A DNA stretch of 64,000 nucleotides from assembly GCF_003335675.1 (NCBI RefSeq), contig NZ_QPHL01000013.1:1-64000 (forward strand), read 5' to 3'. The stretch is from Winogradskyella sp. KYW1333 (GTDB taxonomy: Bacteria; Bacteroidota; Bacteroidia; Flavobacteriales; Flavobacteriaceae). Positions 62,967-64,000 of this stretch are shown piece after piece; position 1 is the first letter of the stretch; every line of letters starts with the position of its first letter. A model generated the notes under the pieces. It was not told where the DNA came from. It saw only the letters and a list, made by a program, of their open reading frames with translations, and searched no databases. The position numbers were made by a program, and so were the translations under genes.

Positions 62967-64000
62967 ATGTATAGAACAGTAAGCGCAGAAGAGGCACTAA
63001 AAGTTGTAAAATCTAATGATAAAGTATACTTACAAGCTGCTGCGGCAGTACCTTCAGTATTGGTAAAAGCATTGGCAGACAGACATGAAGAATTAAGAAA
63101 TGTAGAGATTTGTCAATTGCACACCGAAGGAGAAGCACCATATGCAAATCCCGAATTGGCAGAAAGTTTCCACGTGAATTCTTTTTTTATAGGTAGAAAT
63201 GTACGGCATACACTTCATGCAGGAAATGGGTCTTATACTCCTGTTTTTTTAAGTGAGTTGCCTCTTTTGTTCAAAAGAAATATTATTGATCTGAATGTAG
63301 CATTAATTCACGTTACTATCCCAGATAAACACGGGTATTGTTCCTTAGGGGTATCAGTTGAAGCAACTTTAGCGGCAATTGATAACGCAGATTATGTAAT
63401 TGCACAGGTAAATAAACAAATGCCCAGAACCTTTGGTGATGGTATTATACATGTTACTGAAATTGATTCTCTTGTTGAAGTTGATGAACCGCTTCCGGCG
63501 TTTTCAGTATCCAAACCATCTGTGGTAGAAACTAAAATTGGTGATTTTGTTGCAGAACTTATTGAAGATCGAAGTACCTTACAAATGGGTATAGGGAATA
63601 TACCTAATGCTGTTTTAACAAGATTACGTAATCATAAAGACTTAGGATTGCACACAGAAATGTTTTCTGATGGTGTGATTGATTTAATTTTAGAAGATGT
63701 TATTAATGGTAACCACAAAGGTGTAAATCCAGGTAGAACATTAGCTACATTTTTAATAGGATCAAAACGTTTATATGATTATGTAAATGATAATCCTTTT
63801 GTAGAAATGCGTTCGTCCGATTATGTTAATGATGTTTCTGTGATAAAACAAAACCCAAGAATGGTAGCAATAAATTCTGCGGTTGAAGTGGATGTTACAG
63901 GTCAGGTTTGTGCAGATTCAATTGGTTCAAAAATGTATTCTGGTGTTGGTGGACAAATGGACTTTATTAGAGGTGCATCTCTGAGTGAAGGAGGTAAAGC
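62967..64000 (+). CDS. Acetyl-CoA hydrolase/CoA-transferase family protein (3' end outside window)
   Basis: Translated by hand from ATG 62967; the frame is open to the right edge (344 codons). The N-terminal half (VYLQAAAAVPSVLVKALADR, LIHVTIPDKHGYCSLGVSVE) and LQMGIGNIPNAVL match the 4-hydroxybutyrate/acetyl-CoA transferase family. HTEMFSDGVIDL holds the expected catalytic Glu, and YSGVGGQMDFIRGA is the CoA-binding region. It moves CoA between acetate or similar acids, or hydrolyses acetyl-CoA. It is divergent from map, with about 125 bases between them. A near-octamer (TATCTTTTG, one base too long) lies at 62925-62933. Confidence 0.9.
   Translation, partial: MYRTVSAEEALKVVKSNDKVYLQAAAAVPSVLVKALADRHEELRNVEICQLHTEGEAPYANPELAESFHVNSFFIGRNVRHTLHAGNGSYTPVFLSELPLLFKRNIIDLNVALIHVTIPDKHGYCSLGVSVEATLAAIDNADYVIAQVNKQMPRTFGDGIIHVTEIDSLVEVDEPLPAFSVSKPSVVETKIGDFVAELIEDRSTLQMGIGNIPNAVLTRLRNHKDLGLHTEMFSDGVIDLILEDVINGNHKGVNPGRTLATFLIGSKRLYDYVNDNPFVEMRSSDYVNDVSVIKQNPRMVAINSAVEVDVTGQVCADSIGSKMYSGVGGQMDFIRGASLSEGGK

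Noticed and set aside
1..64000. tRNA, rRNA, insertion sequence, prophage or CRISPR elements
   Set aside because: I looked through the intergenic regions and saw no cloverleaf, rRNA motif, transposase, phage gene or repeat-spacer array. A covariance-model scan could still find small RNAs.

Overview
The window is chromosomal DNA from a member of the Bacteroidota, almost certainly a marine-type Flavobacteriaceae bacterium. The evidence is the AT-rich sequence, a short 287-residue primary sigma factor, many copies of the Bacteroidota promoter octamer TAnnTTTG, type IX secretion genes (porT and a plug-type DUF5103 protein), a TamL-type lipidated Omp85 protein, menaquinone synthesis through ubiE/menG, and a complete Na+-NQR complex. 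I saw no rRNA, tRNA, CRISPR array or intact insertion sequence.

Layout. 1-2178 (minus) is the 5' part of a secreted endonuclease I with Calx-beta-like and lamin-tail-like regions; it runs off the left edge. 2463-17482 (plus) is a compact surface-polysaccharide locus: GDP-fucose synthesis (gmd, fcl), a Wzx-type flippase, a sulfotransferase, two nucleotidyltransferase-fold proteins around a methyltransferase, three GT4 glycosyltransferases, an AsnB-type amidotransferase, a Wzy-like polymerase or ligase, a second sulfotransferase-like protein and a WecG/TagA glycosyltransferase. Many of these genes overlap and are probably co-translated. 17681-22213 holds the export and chain-control block: a Wza-like lipoprotein, a Wzc-like tyrosine kinase, a WecA-like initiating enzyme and, directly after it, the orphaned tyrosine-rich 3' tail of a second wzc gene.

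22313-30703 is housekeeping: a CBS protein, then rpe, rpoD, pnp and rpsO on the minus strand, a lipoprotein, accD (without its zinc-ribbon cysteines) and fbaA. 30820-50434 mixes envelope and metabolic genes: tamL, a SpoU rRNA methylase, porT-ubiE, trkA-trkH, a fatty-acid desaturase with an aminotransferase, rsmG, a DUF6029-like outer-membrane protein, a TlpA-like thioredoxin, an Omp28-like lipoprotein, pruA, apaG and the T9SS plug-type protein. 50598-56671 is nqrABCDEF. It is separated from the FMN-inserting apbE (59952-60932) by a minus-strand block (a small CxxC protein, a cupin lipoprotein, an SLC13 transporter) and by decayed sequence. 60933-62842 is map-cupin-methyltransferase on the minus strand. 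The window ends inside an acetyl-CoA hydrolase/CoA-transferase gene.

How the genes work together. Gmd/Fcl supply GDP-L-fucose. The WecA homologue and the WecG/TagA enzyme probably make the first lipid-linked sugars, the GT4 enzymes extend the unit, and the sulfotransferases, AsnB homologue and methyltransferase decorate it. Wzx flips the unit, the Wzy-like protein polymerises it, and the Wzc/Wza pair controls length and exports it. NqrA-F with ApbE form the sodium-pumping respiratory entry point, and the Trk and SLC13 transporters may use the resulting ion gradients.
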